This document shows positions 8,377-17,701 of a stretch of DNA of 49,964 nucleotides, piece by piece. Source of the DNA: Acrocarpospora pleiomorpha (GTDB taxonomy: Bacteria; Actinomycetota; Actinomycetes; Streptosporangiales; Streptosporangiaceae); contig NZ_BLAF01000039.1 in NCBI RefSeq assembly GCF_009687885.1, forward strand, positions 1 to 49,964. Direction: 5' to 3'. The position numbers were made by a program, and so were the translations under genes. The stretch's first letter is position 1. Every line of letters begins with the position of its first letter. The notes under the pieces are model-generated. The model did no database searches and had not been told where the DNA came from. It saw only the letters and a list, made by a program, of their open reading frames with translations.

Positions 8377-10194
8377 TCACTCGTGGCGGTAGTAAACAGG
8401 CTCGGCCGCCTTGCGTCCGTCGGCGGAGGTGACCTCGACGCGGACCCACGTGTCCTTGGGCACCGACTCCCAGTCCACGGGGATCCAGACGCGCCCGACC
8501 GTGCTGGGCAGATCCGCCATCGGGCTGCCGTCGAACCAGCCGACGGTGGCCGCGTCGACCACGCGCGGGGTCTCCAAACCGGACCAGCTCAACGTGACCT
8601 TGGTGTCCTGCATGTGGTAGCCCCGAATTTCCAGACCATCCTGGATCTGTCGCTCTTCCCGCACCGCCTGGATCGCCACCGGCCGATCCCAGTCCCGGGC
8701 AATCTCCTCAGAGAGCGACGGAGACCCACAGGTATAAAAATCCGTCCACATATACGAAATGATCTTCGACACGTACGGCCCCACGAGCGTCACCGCCGTG
8801 TCCATCCGAGGCTTGTCCGTACGCCCCCGGGACCCCTGCGTCCCACACCGCTCCGTGGCCGACGGTTCGAACGACTCGACGTTGGCCCACAGCTGGACCT
8901 CGACGCCCTCCCCCAGAAGCTCCTTACGAGCCTCCGACATCTCCCGGTAGTACTCGCGCGTTCCCCCGTAGTAAGCGGTGTTGTACGTGCTTTCCCCCAC
9001 CACCGGCTTCAACCGCTCATCGACCGGCTGGTTCTTCCAGTTGGGCCAGAATAATCCGCCCTTGCCCGTCCCCCGGCCGTCCTGCGGCGCGATGATCCCC
9101 ACCCCGGTCCTGGCCAGCGCCTTGAACCCATTCTTCACCTGCTTCGGCGTCGAGGTGTACCCCACCCGCCGCCGCGCGTCCAGATACGGACTCACCAGGA
9201 TCGGCTTCCCCGGCAATTCCTGCTCCACGATCCGATGCTGCTCCGCGTACACCTGGAGCGTCGGCACGTTCTCCGGCTCAGCCCAATCCCGGATTTGTAA
9301 CTCAAACGGCTGGTAGACCCCCCCAAGCGACTCCCGCCCGGCGTGCCGGTCGCCGTAATCCTGGAGAATTCGCCGGGTCAAAGTCGTGAGCGTACCGACA
9401 TGCCGGGGATTCGCCCTCGTCGTCCCGGTCGGATCACGCGGCGCCAGCGGCAGGGCCGGGAAGACCTTGATCCCGAACCGATCGCCCAGATCGAGCAGCT
9501 CGGTCAGGCTGTCGGTCGCCCCCGCGGACACCAGAATCAGATGGTAAGCCTTGCCCTTGGACGTAAAGTCGCAGGTCGCGTCGTCAGATCCATCCTCGGA
9601 CGCGAGCAGGCGGTAGAAGACCTTGTCCCCGATCACGATCTTGCGTTCCATCGACGGGCACCGGAACACCCCGTCCCCATACTGCTCATCCGTGCGATAA
9701 GTGAAGTTCCAGCTGATGCGATTTTCCGGATTCGCCGCCTTCAGGTCGTTTTCAGCCGCCTTCGCGCAAGGCACGCTGTTTTCAACGCAGAACGCATACC
9801 GCTTGTCCGCCAGCGGATCCTTGCCCTCAGCGGTGACCTGGTCGAGAATCCACCCCTCGGCGCTGACCTGCCGCGGCGAGAGCCCGAACCCGATCCGGAC
9901 CACGGTGTCGCCGCCCAAATGGTGGATGGCCTCCAGCTGCCGCCGCCAGTTACACCGATCCGTCGTGGGGAGAATCCAGTACCCCGTAATCGAATACGGC
10001 GTCGTCACATTCGTGTCGAACGTTCCACACGGATCGGTGAATTCGTTCTCCTTCACCGACTCGCTCGGCTTTGGCGAGGAGGGCGCGCTGTTGCCCACGT
10101 TCGAGGCGCGAGGTTCCGGCTCGTTGAGCGCGACCACGACGGACGCGACACCGCCGAGAATCGCGACGCCCAAGATCAGAGCCAGCCAACGCAA
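8377..10194 (-). CDS. Secreted or anchored DUF4434-like protein (putative glycoside-hydrolase fold)
   Basis: A 605-residue protein with an N-terminal hydrophobic helix (LALILGVAILGGVASVVVAL), then a Ser/Pro/Glu-rich stretch and a long globular region. Two parts recall DUF4434 TIM-barrel proteins: ITGYWILPTTDRCNWRRQL followed by AIHHLGGDTVVRIG, and VEVQLWANVESFEPSA. The start is TTG at 10194, preceded by AGGGGTGA at good spacing; the nearby GTG is out of frame. It lies directly downstream of the glycosyltransferase gene cluster, in the same direction (35 bp gap), so it may act on the polymer made by those genes. The enzymatic role is not proven. The protein is longer than simple DUF4434 entries as I remember them. 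Confidence 0.62.
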   Translation of the reverse strand: MRWLALILGVAILGGVASVVVALNEPEPRASNVGNSAPSSPKPSESVKENEFTDPCGTFDTNVTTPYSITGYWILPTTDRCNWRRQLEAIHHLGGDTVVRIGFGLSPRQVSAEGWILDQVTAEGKDPLADKRYAFCVENSVPCAKAAENDLKAANPENRISWNFTYRTDEQYGDGVFRCPSMERKIVIGDKVFYRLLASEDGSDDATCDFTSKGKAYHLILVSAGATDSLTELLDLGDRFGIKVFPALPLAPRDPTGTTRANPRHVGTLTTLTRRILQDYGDRHAGRESLGGVYQPFELQIRDWAEPENVPTLQVYAEQHRIVEQELPGKPILVSPYLDARRRVGYTSTPKQVKNGFKALARTGVGIIAPQDGRGTGKGGLFWPNWKNQPVDERLKPVVGESTYNTAYYGGTREYYREMSEARKELLGEGVEVQLWANVESFEPSATERCGTQGSRGRTDKPRMDTAVTLVGPYVSKIISYMWTDFYTCGSPSLSEEIARDWDRPVAIQAVREERQIQDGLEIRGYHMQDTKVTLSWSGLETPRVVDAATVGWFDGSPMADLPSTVGRVWIPVDWESVPKDTWVRVEVTSADGRKAAEPVYYRHE

Positions 10195-10229
10195 ACCGTC
10201 ACCCCTGACATATTCGGCTTTTTAGGACA

Positions 10230-11318
10230 CTAACGCCTGACGCCTGCCCACGCTTCTAGCTGGGCGACGAACCGACGGGCCGAGTTCGGCCAGTGATGAT
10301 TGGCCCGGGCGGCGGCGTATCCGCGCGCGCCCGCTCCCCGTCGTTCCTCGGTGTTGTCCCGCAGCGACAGCACCGCCTTGGCGACCGCCTGCGGATCCTG
10401 CCAGGGCACGACCATGCCGCTCTGGTAACGCTCCACGAGCTCGACGGCCCGGGGCGAGGGTGTCGTTATCACCGGTATGCCGTGTGCCATGTACTCCACG
10501 ATCTTCGTGGGCATGGAGTGCCGGTAGTTCGGCTCGTCATGCAGCAGCGAAAGCCCGGCCAGCGCCCCGTCCAGCCGCTTCAGCGCCTCGTCGTTCGGCA
10601 TGAAGTCCCGCCATTCCAGCAGGCCCTCCTCGACGGCGCCGGCCAGCACCGGACGGGTCTGCGGGTCGGCGTATCCGATCAGCTCGACCGCCACCCGATG
10701 CGGCCGCAGCAGCCGCGCGACCTCGACCGCCTCCCGGACGCCGCGCGCCTCCGAGAGCCAGCCCAGGTAGACGACCCGGTCGTCGCCGGGCGCGCTGACA
10801 TTGTCCGGCACCCAGGTCTCGTTCGGCACCACCAGGTGCGCCTGCCGGAACCGGCCCGCGTAGGCGGTCTCGGCCAGCAGCAGGTGCAGGTGGCGCTCCG
10901 CCGTACCTTCGAGCAGGCGGGCCAGGAAGCGGGTCGGGGGGCGCAGGAACGCGGGCAGCCACGGTTTCAGCGACAGGGTCGCCGGGGTGTCCTCGTGCAC
11001 GTCCCAGACGACCGGCGGCCGGTTGCGCACCCCGGCCACCGCGAACAGCAGCTCCGGGTCGTGCACTAAGGCCAGATCGACCTTTCCGCGCATGCTCTTG
11101 AACAGCTGCCTGGCCGCCCGCACCGCGGTCACCCGCCGCCGCTCCGCGGCTCGCGGCAGGTCCACGCCGGTCACCCAGGACCGGGGAACGACTCCGCGCG
11201 CTGTGTACGGCGCCGCGTACGTGACCTCATGACCGGCGTCGACAAGGGCCCGGATCTGCCGGTGCAGGATCCGGGCGTCCTCGGGGTGATGCACCACCGT
11301 CATGACGAGCACGTGCAC
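10230..11318 (-). CDS. Glycosyltransferase family 4
   Basis: A 362-residue GT-B glycosyltransferase. The N-terminal Rossmann half has HHPEDARILHRQIRALVDAGHEV. The C-terminal donor-binding half has VVYLGWLSEARGVREAVEVA, the typical HSMPTKIVEYMAHGIPVITT and an acidic AVELVERY. It likely adds a sugar from a nucleotide donor to a surface polysaccharide or its lipid-linked precursor. I chose GTG 11318 because GGGAGG lies 8 bases upstream, right at the stop codon of the dehydrogenase gene; the ORF extends to 11372 but overlaps that gene. The 13-bp gap to the dehydrogenase gene indicates one operon. Acceptor and donor cannot be told from sequence. Confidence 0.86.
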   Translation of the reverse strand: MHVLVMTVVHHPEDARILHRQIRALVDAGHEVTYAAPYTARGVVPRSWVTGVDLPRAAERRRVTAVRAARQLFKSMRGKVDLALVHDPELLFAVAGVRNRPPVVWDVHEDTPATLSLKPWLPAFLRPPTRFLARLLEGTAERHLHLLLAETAYAGRFRQAHLVVPNETWVPDNVSAPGDDRVVYLGWLSEARGVREAVEVARLLRPHRVAVELIGYADPQTRPVLAGAVEEGLLEWRDFMPNDEALKRLDGALAGLSLLHDEPNYRHSMPTKIVEYMAHGIPVITTPSPRAVELVERYQSGMVVPWQDPQAVAKAVLSLRDNTEERRGAGARGYAAARANHHWPNSARRFVAQLEAWAGVRR

Positions 11319-11331
11319 GCGCCAGGCCTCC

Positions 11332-12594
11332 CTACAGCCGCTCGACGCGTTCGCTCGTGGCGAGCACGCCACGAGTGTCGAGCACCAGGACGCCCTGCCG
11401 CTCGATCAGTTCCAGATCGAACGCGGAGTGCTGCTGCAGCAGCACGGTCACGTCCGCCTCCGCGATAGCGGTGGCGAGATCGTCCTTCCGGGCCACCGGG
11501 GTGCCCTCCACCGACCATTCGCGCACATGCGGATCGCAGAACGACAGATCCGCGCCGAGATCGAGCAGCGCCTCCGCGACCGGGATCGCGGGCGTCTCCC
11601 GCTCATCGGCGATATCCGGTTTGTACGTCACGCCGAGCAGCAGCACCTTCGACCCGTTGACCGGCTTACGATGCCGGTTCAGCAGCCGCTGCACCCGCGC
11701 CACCACATACGACGGCATGCGCTCGTTGATCTCCTGCGCCAGCTCCACGAACCGGAACGGGTACCCGAGCTTGCGCACCGTATACGACAGATACGACGGA
11801 TCCACCGGAATGCAGTGCCCGCCGACGCCCGGCCCAGGCAGGAACTTCTGGAACCCGAACGGCTTGGTGGCCGCCGCCTCGATGGACTCCCAGAGGTCCA
11901 CCCCGAGCTCGTCGCAGAAGATCGCCATCTCGTTCACGAGCGCGATGTTGACGTGCCTGTAGGTGTTCTCCAGCAGCTTGGCCATCTCGGCCTCGCGGGT
12001 GCCGCTGACCGGCACGACCCGCTCGATGAACTGCGAGTAGAAGGCCTCGGCCCGCTCCCGGCAGGCGGGCGTGAACCCGCCGACGACCTTGGGGGTGTTC
12101 CGCAGCCCGTACTTGGTGTTGCCCGGGTCGATCCGCTCCGGCGAGAACGCCAGGTGGAAGTCGGCCCCAGCCACCAGACCCGACTTCTCGAGGATCGGGC
12201 GCGCCACCTCGTCGGTCGTGCCCGGCCAGGTGGTCGACTCGAGCACCACCAGCGTGCCGGACCGCAGGTGGGCGGCGACGGTGGCGGTGGCTCCTTCGAC
12301 GGCGGAGAGGTCCGGGCGGTGGTCCTCATCCAGCGGCGTCGGCACGCAGATCACGATCGTGGCCGACTCCGACAGCACCGACGGGTCCAGCGTGGCCGTG
12401 AAGCCGCTGCCGATCATGCCGTCGAGGTCGGCGTCCGTCAGGTCGTCGATGTACGACCTGCCCGCGTTGAGCGCGTCCACCTTGCGGGGGTCCACGTCGA
12501 GCCCGGCCACGGTCAAGCCGGCCGCGGTGGCCTCCTTGGCCAGCGGCATGCCTACGTAGCCCAATCCGATGATCGTGAGATCGAAGCGGGTCAC
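11332..12594 (-). CDS. UDP-N-acetyl-hexosamine 6-dehydrogenase (WecC/WbpA-type nucleotide sugar dehydrogenase)
   Basis: NAD-dependent enzyme that oxidises C6 of a UDP-sugar to the uronic acid. The NAD fold starts with LTIIGLGYVGMPLA. The substrate region has CVPTPLDEDHRPDLS and LESTTWPGTTDE, the pattern of UDP-HexNAc rather than UDP-glucose dehydrogenases. Further on come LLENTYRHVNIALVNE (catalytic Lys/Asn region) and the active-site Cys in GPGVGGHCIPVDP. The C-terminal part has LLLGVTYKPDIADERETP. Length is about 420 residues, normal for the family. GTG 12594 just before the Rossmann strand is preferred; GTG 12621 is possible. With the WecB gene nearby, UDP-ManNAcA is the likely product; UDP-GlcNAcA is the alternative. 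Confidence 0.88.
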   Translation of the reverse strand: MTRFDLTIIGLGYVGMPLAKEATAAGLTVAGLDVDPRKVDALNAGRSYIDDLTDADLDGMIGSGFTATLDPSVLSESATIVICVPTPLDEDHRPDLSAVEGATATVAAHLRSGTLVVLESTTWPGTTDEVARPILEKSGLVAGADFHLAFSPERIDPGNTKYGLRNTPKVVGGFTPACRERAEAFYSQFIERVVPVSGTREAEMAKLLENTYRHVNIALVNEMAIFCDELGVDLWESIEAAATKPFGFQKFLPGPGVGGHCIPVDPSYLSYTVRKLGYPFRFVELAQEINERMPSYVVARVQRLLNRHRKPVNGSKVLLLGVTYKPDIADERETPAIPVAEALLDLGADLSFCDPHVREWSVEGTPVARKDDLATAIAEADVTVLLQQHSAFDLELIERQGVLVLDTRGVLATSERVERL

Positions 12595-12696
12595 GATGAG
12601 GCCTGGGAGCGGGAACAACACTTCATGGTCGCAAAGGCTATCTCAACTCGGCACCAAGGATGCCTGATGCACCAGATCCGGCCTCTTCGGTGGAAC

Positions 12697-14361
12697 TCAC
12701 TTGCTGGCGATCGATTCGTAAATGTCACGATAGGTCTTTGCGAGGCTGCTCCACGTCCGTTTTGCGGCAACTTCTGCGCGACCGGCTTCGCCCATTCTGC
12801 GCCGCCGGTCCGGGTCGTCCCGCAGTTCGGCGAGGGCTTTGGCCAGCTCTTCGGGGCTCTCCGGCTTCACCAGCAGGCCCGCACCGTCGGAGCCCACCAA
12901 TTCGGACAGCGCGGGAAGGTCGCTGAGCACGACCGGTTTGCCCAGTGCCATCGCTTCGACCGGCTTCAGCGGGGTGACCAGCCGGGTGACGCGAAGATCG
13001 TCGCGCGGGCAGACGAAGATGTCGATGGCCGCCTGAGCCTGGAGTGCTTCCTCAGGCCCGACTCGCCCGGGTAGCAGGGATATGTCGCCGATGCCGAGCT
13101 TGTCCACCTGCTGGAGCAGCGCGGGCCGTTCAGCGCCGTCGCCGACGATCAGGACCCGGACGGGCGTGCCCTGGGCCTTCAGCAGCGCGGCCGCGCTCAG
13201 CAGGGTGGCGAAACCCTCGTACCCGACGATGCTGGACACCGAGCCGACCACGATCTCGTCGTCGCGGATGCCGTACTCGTGGCGCAGGGCCTGGCCGTCG
13301 TAGGAGGCGGTGAGCAGGCTGTCGTCCACCGCGTTCGGGGCCAGGTAGATCCGCTCGCGGGGCACGCCGCGGTCGAGGATCTCGGTGACCATGGTCTCGG
13401 CCAGCGTGACCACGGCGTCGGCGGAGCGCATGATGTGCGCCTCGCGCTCCTTCTGGAGCAGGTGCCGCTCGCTGCCGATGCGTCTGGGGTCCCTGGAGGT
13501 CCAGGTCTCCTCGAGGAAGCCGCGCACTTCGTAGACGAACGGGGTGTTCGTGCGCTCGCGCACGGCGAGCGCGACCGAACCGTTGCGGTGGTCGGTGGCC
13601 GCGTGCAGCACCTGCGGGCGCAGCTGCCGGACCAGCTCGGTCACGTCCGCGGCGCCGCGGATCATGCGGCCCCGGCTCTCGTTCGGCACCTCGCCGCTGG
13701 GCAGCAGCCGCCGGTAGGGGATCCCGTCGATCTCGTCGTACGGCGTCGCGTCGGTGTGGCCTTGCAACATCGGCCAGCCCCAGCTGGTCACGACATGCGG
13801 ATCGAGCCCCGCCGCCAGCTGCGCGGTGACGATCCGGTGGGTTCGCACCGTGTACCCCGCCTGCGTGTACGGCAAGGCGTTGGTCACGATGTGCAGCACC
13901 CGCCCCGGCACCCGCTCGCCCATGATCACCTTGGCCTTGGGCGGAATGGGATCGCTGCCGATCGCGGCCAGCTCGCCCTCGTAGTAGGCGATCCTGCGGC
14001 GGATGAACGGCCACCGGGTGTGCGGCTGCAGCACCTCGATGGCCTTGGTGATCCGCCCGCCCTCCCAGTGGACCTTGGCCGCTTCGAGCGGTCCGTCGGC
14101 CATCCGGCGAACGATCTTCCGGATCGTGACCCGGGCATACCGGGCGACCGGCCAGGCGATCCGGCCCACGAGGGGCCGCATCCGGGCCGGCATGGCGTCC
14201 GCGGCGGCTTGGGCGACCCGCATGGGATCCGACTTGACCTTGCCCACCACGATTCGCGACACGATCACGGGATTCTTCACGAATCCCCGCAGAAGTCCAC
14301 CCACACCGGCCTTCGCCTTCTTGGCGGACACCTTCGTTGGCTTGTTGGCCTCGCTTACCAC
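12697..14361 (-). CDS. Glycosyltransferase family 4 with N-terminal extension
   Basis: A roughly 554-residue GT-B glycosyltransferase. Residues 1-150 are a basic extension (KPTKVSAKKAKAG, VARYARVTIRKIVRR) of unknown role. The catalytic part runs from about 150: RVLHIVTNALPYTQAGYTVR at the acceptor side, then EIVVGSVSSIVGYEGFATLL, RVLIVGDGAERPAL and LKPVEAMALGKPVVLSDLPA with the donor-binding Glu. Residues near VTLAETMVTEILDRGVPRER match the family linker. The start at GTG 14361 is the nearest reasonable one; the ORF to 14418 would run into the start of the divergent epimerase gene. The 56 bp between the two genes must carry both promoters. It is likely part of surface polysaccharide assembly. 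Confidence 0.87.
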   Translation of the reverse strand: MVSEANKPTKVSAKKAKAGVGGLLRGFVKNPVIVSRIVVGKVKSDPMRVAQAAADAMPARMRPLVGRIAWPVARYARVTIRKIVRRMADGPLEAAKVHWEGGRITKAIEVLQPHTRWPFIRRRIAYYEGELAAIGSDPIPPKAKVIMGERVPGRVLHIVTNALPYTQAGYTVRTHRIVTAQLAAGLDPHVVTSWGWPMLQGHTDATPYDEIDGIPYRRLLPSGEVPNESRGRMIRGAADVTELVRQLRPQVLHAATDHRNGSVALAVRERTNTPFVYEVRGFLEETWTSRDPRRIGSERHLLQKEREAHIMRSADAVVTLAETMVTEILDRGVPRERIYLAPNAVDDSLLTASYDGQALRHEYGIRDDEIVVGSVSSIVGYEGFATLLSAAALLKAQGTPVRVLIVGDGAERPALLQQVDKLGIGDISLLPGRVGPEEALQAQAAIDIFVCPRDDLRVTRLVTPLKPVEAMALGKPVVLSDLPALSELVGSDGAGLLVKPESPEELAKALAELRDDPDRRRRMGEAGRAEVAAKRTWSSLAKTYRDIYESIASK

Positions 14362-14417
14362 GGCGTGACCGTACCATAGGCAACGTTTGCCCCAGTCCCA
14401 GAAGAAAGGCAAGGTCA

Positions 14418-15557
14418 TTGAGGGATTCGCAGCTAAATGACACCCTCGTCCTGCATGTTCTGGGCGCTCGGCCCAACTTCGTCAAGGCCGCACCGGTCAT
14501 ATCCGGTCTGGCCGAGCTGGGGGTACGGCAGGGTCTGATCCACACCGGCCAGCACTACGACGCGCTGATGTCCGACGTGTTCTTCGTCGACCTGAACCTG
14601 CCCGAGCCGCTCGCCAACCTGGCCGTCGGCTCCGGAACGCACGCGCAGCAGACCGCGACGCTGCTGACCGGTCTCGAAGAGGTCATGCTCCGCGAGCAGC
14701 CCGGCCTGGTGATCGTCTACGGCGACGTGAACTCCACGCTGGCCGCGATCCTGGTCTGCGCCAAGCTCGGCATCCCGACCGCGCACGTGGAGGCCGGGCT
14801 GCGCTCCTTCGACCGGAGCATGCCGGAGGAGGTCAACCGGATCGTCACCGACGCGCTGGCCGACATCCTGTTCTGCACCTCGCCGGACGCTCTGTCGCAC
14901 CTGGCGCATGAGGGCGTTTCCCCGTCGAAGGTGCATCTGGTCGGGAATCCGATGATCGACAGCCTCTTCTCGGCGCTGCCGAAGCTGGACCCCGCGCCCG
15001 TACAGGAACGGCTCGGGCTATCCGGCCGCTATGCGGTGGGAACGTTGCACCGGCCCGCGAACGTGGACGATCCCGCCTCCGCCAAGGAACTCGTGGACGC
15101 GGTGCTCGGGGTCGCGGAACACGTGCCGGTGATCGTGCCGCTGCACCCGCGCGGACGGCAGCGGCTGGCGGAGGCCGGTCTGGTGGACGGGCCCGCCCTG
15201 AAGATCGTCGAGCCGCTCGGGTATGTGGACTTCCTGTCGCTGGTGCGCGGCGCGGCGCTGGTGCTGACCGACTCCGGCGGAGTACAGGAGGAGACGACCA
15301 TGCTGGGCGTGCCCTGCCTGACCATCCGGCCCAACACCGAGCGGCCGATCACGGTGACGCACGGCACGAACCGCCTGGTGACTCCGGCGCAGCTGCCGGC
15401 CGCCGCCGCTCAGGCCCTGGTCGACGGGGCTTCGACGCCGAGCGAGGAGTTGCCGGTGTTGTGGGACGGGAAGTCGGGGCTGCGGATCGCGCGGGTGGTC
15501 GCAGCGTGGTTGCGCGGAGAGAACCTCTCCCCTGCCGCGCGGGGAACAGTCGGCTAA
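14418..15557 (+). CDS. wecB: UDP-N-acetylglucosamine 2-epimerase (non-hydrolysing)
   Basis: Interconverts UDP-GlcNAc and UDP-ManNAc in the cytoplasm. Family signatures are complete: GARPNFVKAAP, TGQHYD, VYGDVNSTLA, HVEAGLRSFDRSMPEEVNR, TLHRPANVD, PLHPRGR, DSGGVQEE and RPNTERPIT. Length is 379 residues, standard. The start is TTG 14418, preceded by GAAAGGCAAGG; an ATG at 14436 is out of frame and the ORF upstream to 14337 lies in the promoter zone. It diverges from a glycosyltransferase and is followed after 77 bp by another, with the UDP-HexNAc dehydrogenase two genes away. This places UDP-ManNAc and its uronic acid as donors for the local polymer. Confidence 0.94.
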   Translation: MRDSQLNDTLVLHVLGARPNFVKAAPVISGLAELGVRQGLIHTGQHYDALMSDVFFVDLNLPEPLANLAVGSGTHAQQTATLLTGLEEVMLREQPGLVIVYGDVNSTLAAILVCAKLGIPTAHVEAGLRSFDRSMPEEVNRIVTDALADILFCTSPDALSHLAHEGVSPSKVHLVGNPMIDSLFSALPKLDPAPVQERLGLSGRYAVGTLHRPANVDDPASAKELVDAVLGVAEHVPVIVPLHPRGRQRLAEAGLVDGPALKIVEPLGYVDFLSLVRGAALVLTDSGGVQEETTMLGVPCLTIRPNTERPITVTHGTNRLVTPAQLPAAAAQALVDGASTPSEELPVLWDGKSGLRIARVVAAWLRGENLSPAARGTVG

Positions 15558-15634
15558 GCCGTACAAAACTCACAAATGACCACGGCTTCCGCCGTACCAT
15601 GGCTGATCACGACGACCTACGCAAGGGCTGAAGC

Positions 15635-17701
15635 ATGGCTGAGAGCGACGAGACCTTCGACGAGCCGCGGTTCCAGCGGCTCGGGCCGGTGAACTGGCTG
15701 CCCGAGGAACGTAAGGTCGTCGAGCGCTACGAGCAGCGGATCCGGGAGCTGGAGAAAAAGCTCGCCACCCAGGAGGCGCGGGCGGAATACGCGATCTGGA
15801 AGCTCAAGGCCACCCAGACGCAGCGGCCGTTCCGGGTCGCTCAGGCGCTGACGGGTGCGGCGAAGCCCGCCAAGTTCGTACGGCTCCCGCGGGATCTGTC
15901 GAAGGCGATGAAGGGGCGGAAGAGCCCGAAGGCGCCTATTTCCGTGGTCGAGGCGGCGGCGCAGGCGGAGCTGAAAGGGCCCGAGGTCAAGATCCCGACG
16001 TTGCAGTGGCCGGAAGGGGTGATGACGCGTCCGGATCTCAAGGTGGCGGTCATCCTGGACGACTTCTCCCGGATGGCCTTCCAGTACGAGTGGGATCAGA
16101 TCGAGTTCGGGCTCGCGGACTGGCCGGAGATCTTCGCGGAGAAGCGGCCCGATCTGCTGTTCTGCGAGTCGGCATGGCATGGGAACCAGGGGCGCTGGCG
16201 CTACCAGATGACGGGGACGAACGCCCCGAAGCAGGAACTCCGCGACCTGCTCGCATGGTGCCGGGCGGAAGGGATTCCGTCGGTCTTCTGGAACAAGGAG
16301 GACCCGCCGAACTTCGACTTCTTCATCGATACGGCGAAGTTGTTCGACCACGTGTACACGTGCGACGGCGACATGATCCCGAAATATCGGGAAATCCTGG
16401 GTCATGATCGGGTGGATGTGTTGCAGTTCGCGGCGCAGCCGCGGATTCACAACCCGATCCAGACCAAGCAGGGCCGGATGTACGACATCGTGTTCGGCGG
16501 CATGTACTTCCGGGACAAACACCCGGAACGCCGCGAGCAGATGGAGACCATTCTGGCTCCGGCGCGGGAGCTCGGGCTGCACATCTTCGCTCGTAACGGG
16601 ACGGTCGCCGACAAGTACGCGTGGCCGGAGGAGTACCGGCCGCACATCGTGGGCGAGCTTCCCTACGAGCAGATGCTCGCCGCGTACAAGATGTACAAGG
16701 TCTTCCTGAACGTGAACTCGGTGATCGACTCACCGACCATGTGCGCGCGCCGCGTCTTCGAACTGTCCGCTTCGGGGACCACCGTGCTCTCCGGCTGGTC
16801 ACGGGCGATCGAGGAGACGTTCGGGGATCTCATCCCGGTCGCGCACTCGCAGGAAGAGGCGTACAACCGGGCCCTCTACCTGATCAACAGCCCCGAGCTC
16901 CGCGCCCGCCAGGGCCACCTCGCCATGCGCGAAGTCTTCGACAAGCACCTCTTCTCCCACCGCGTCGACCAGATCCTGGGCGCCGTCGGCCGCCCGGTGG
17001 TGGCCCGCTCGCACTCGATCTCCGTCGTCCTCCCCACCAACCGGGCCGGCCAGCTCGAACACGCGATCAGCCAGGTCGCCCGGCAGCGCCACCGCGACCT
17101 GGAGCTCGTCCTGGTCCTGCACGGCCTCTCCGAAGACCCCAGCGTCATCCGCGACAAGGCCCTCGCCGCCGGAATCCCCGCGGTGAAGGTCCTGACCGCG
17201 CCCCCCGCCTTCACCCTCGGCGAGGTCCTCAACCACGGCATCGCCCACGCCGACGGCGAGCTCATCGCCAAGATGGACGACGACAACCTCTACGGCGAGC
17301 ACTACCTCTCCGACCTGGTCCGCTCCTTCGACTACTCAGAAGCCGAAATGGTCGGCAAGGGCGCGCACTACACCTATTTCCCCGACCGCAACGAGACGGT
17401 CTACCGCCTCCCCGGCCTGGAACACCGCTACGCCCATCTGGTCCAGGGCGCCACCATCCTCGCCAAGGCCGACCTGCTCCGCTCGATCCCCTTCGAACCG
17501 GTCAACGCGGGCGAGGACACCCGCCTGGTCCGCCGGCTCAAAGAGGACGGCATCCGCATCTACTCCGCGGACCGCTTCAACTTCGTCTACATGCGCGGCT
17601 CGGACGCCTCCGCTCACACCTGGCAGGCCGCCGACTACAAACTCACCCGCAACGCCCAGTTCAGCTTCGTCGGCCACCCCGAACAGCACGTCATGATCTA
17701 A
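15635..17701 (+). CDS. Two-domain glycosyltransferase: CgeB-like N-terminal part and GT2-like C-terminal part
   Basis: A 688-residue protein that appears to join two transferase folds. Residues 28-60 look like a coiled coil (VVERYEQRIRELEKKLATQ). Residues 130-440 resemble CgeB/COG4641 glycosyltransferases: KVAVILDDFSRMAFQYEWDQ, ESAWHGNQGRW, SVFWNKEDPPNFD, DIVFGGMYFRDKHPERR and NVNSVIDSPTMCARRVFELS. Residues 458-650 form a GT2/GT-A domain: ISVVLPTNR, then IAKMDDDNLYGEHYL with the DxD-type acidic motif, and NAGEDTRLVRRL. It may add two sugars in turn. G-ending codons give way to C-ending codons near 16860, close to the domain junction. It follows wecB by 77 bp, and its stop overlaps the convergent dehydrogenase gene by 4 bp. 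Confidence 0.87.
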   Translation: MAESDETFDEPRFQRLGPVNWLPEERKVVERYEQRIRELEKKLATQEARAEYAIWKLKATQTQRPFRVAQALTGAAKPAKFVRLPRDLSKAMKGRKSPKAPISVVEAAAQAELKGPEVKIPTLQWPEGVMTRPDLKVAVILDDFSRMAFQYEWDQIEFGLADWPEIFAEKRPDLLFCESAWHGNQGRWRYQMTGTNAPKQELRDLLAWCRAEGIPSVFWNKEDPPNFDFFIDTAKLFDHVYTCDGDMIPKYREILGHDRVDVLQFAAQPRIHNPIQTKQGRMYDIVFGGMYFRDKHPERREQMETILAPARELGLHIFARNGTVADKYAWPEEYRPHIVGELPYEQMLAAYKMYKVFLNVNSVIDSPTMCARRVFELSASGTTVLSGWSRAIEETFGDLIPVAHSQEEAYNRALYLINSPELRARQGHLAMREVFDKHLFSHRVDQILGAVGRPVVARSHSISVVLPTNRAGQLEHAISQVARQRHRDLELVLVLHGLSEDPSVIRDKALAAGIPAVKVLTAPPAFTLGEVLNHGIAHADGELIAKMDDDNLYGEHYLSDLVRSFDYSEAEMVGKGAHYTYFPDRNETVYRLPGLEHRYAHLVQGATILAKADLLRSIPFEPVNAGEDTRLVRRLKEDGIRIYSADRFNFVYMRGSDASAHTWQAADYKLTRNAQFSFVGHPEQHVMI

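Noticed and set aside
11302..13074. Long plus-strand frame opposite the dehydrogenase and glycosyltransferase genes
   Set aside because: It crosses two well-supported minus-strand genes and the gap between them, with Arg/His/Gln-rich antisense composition.
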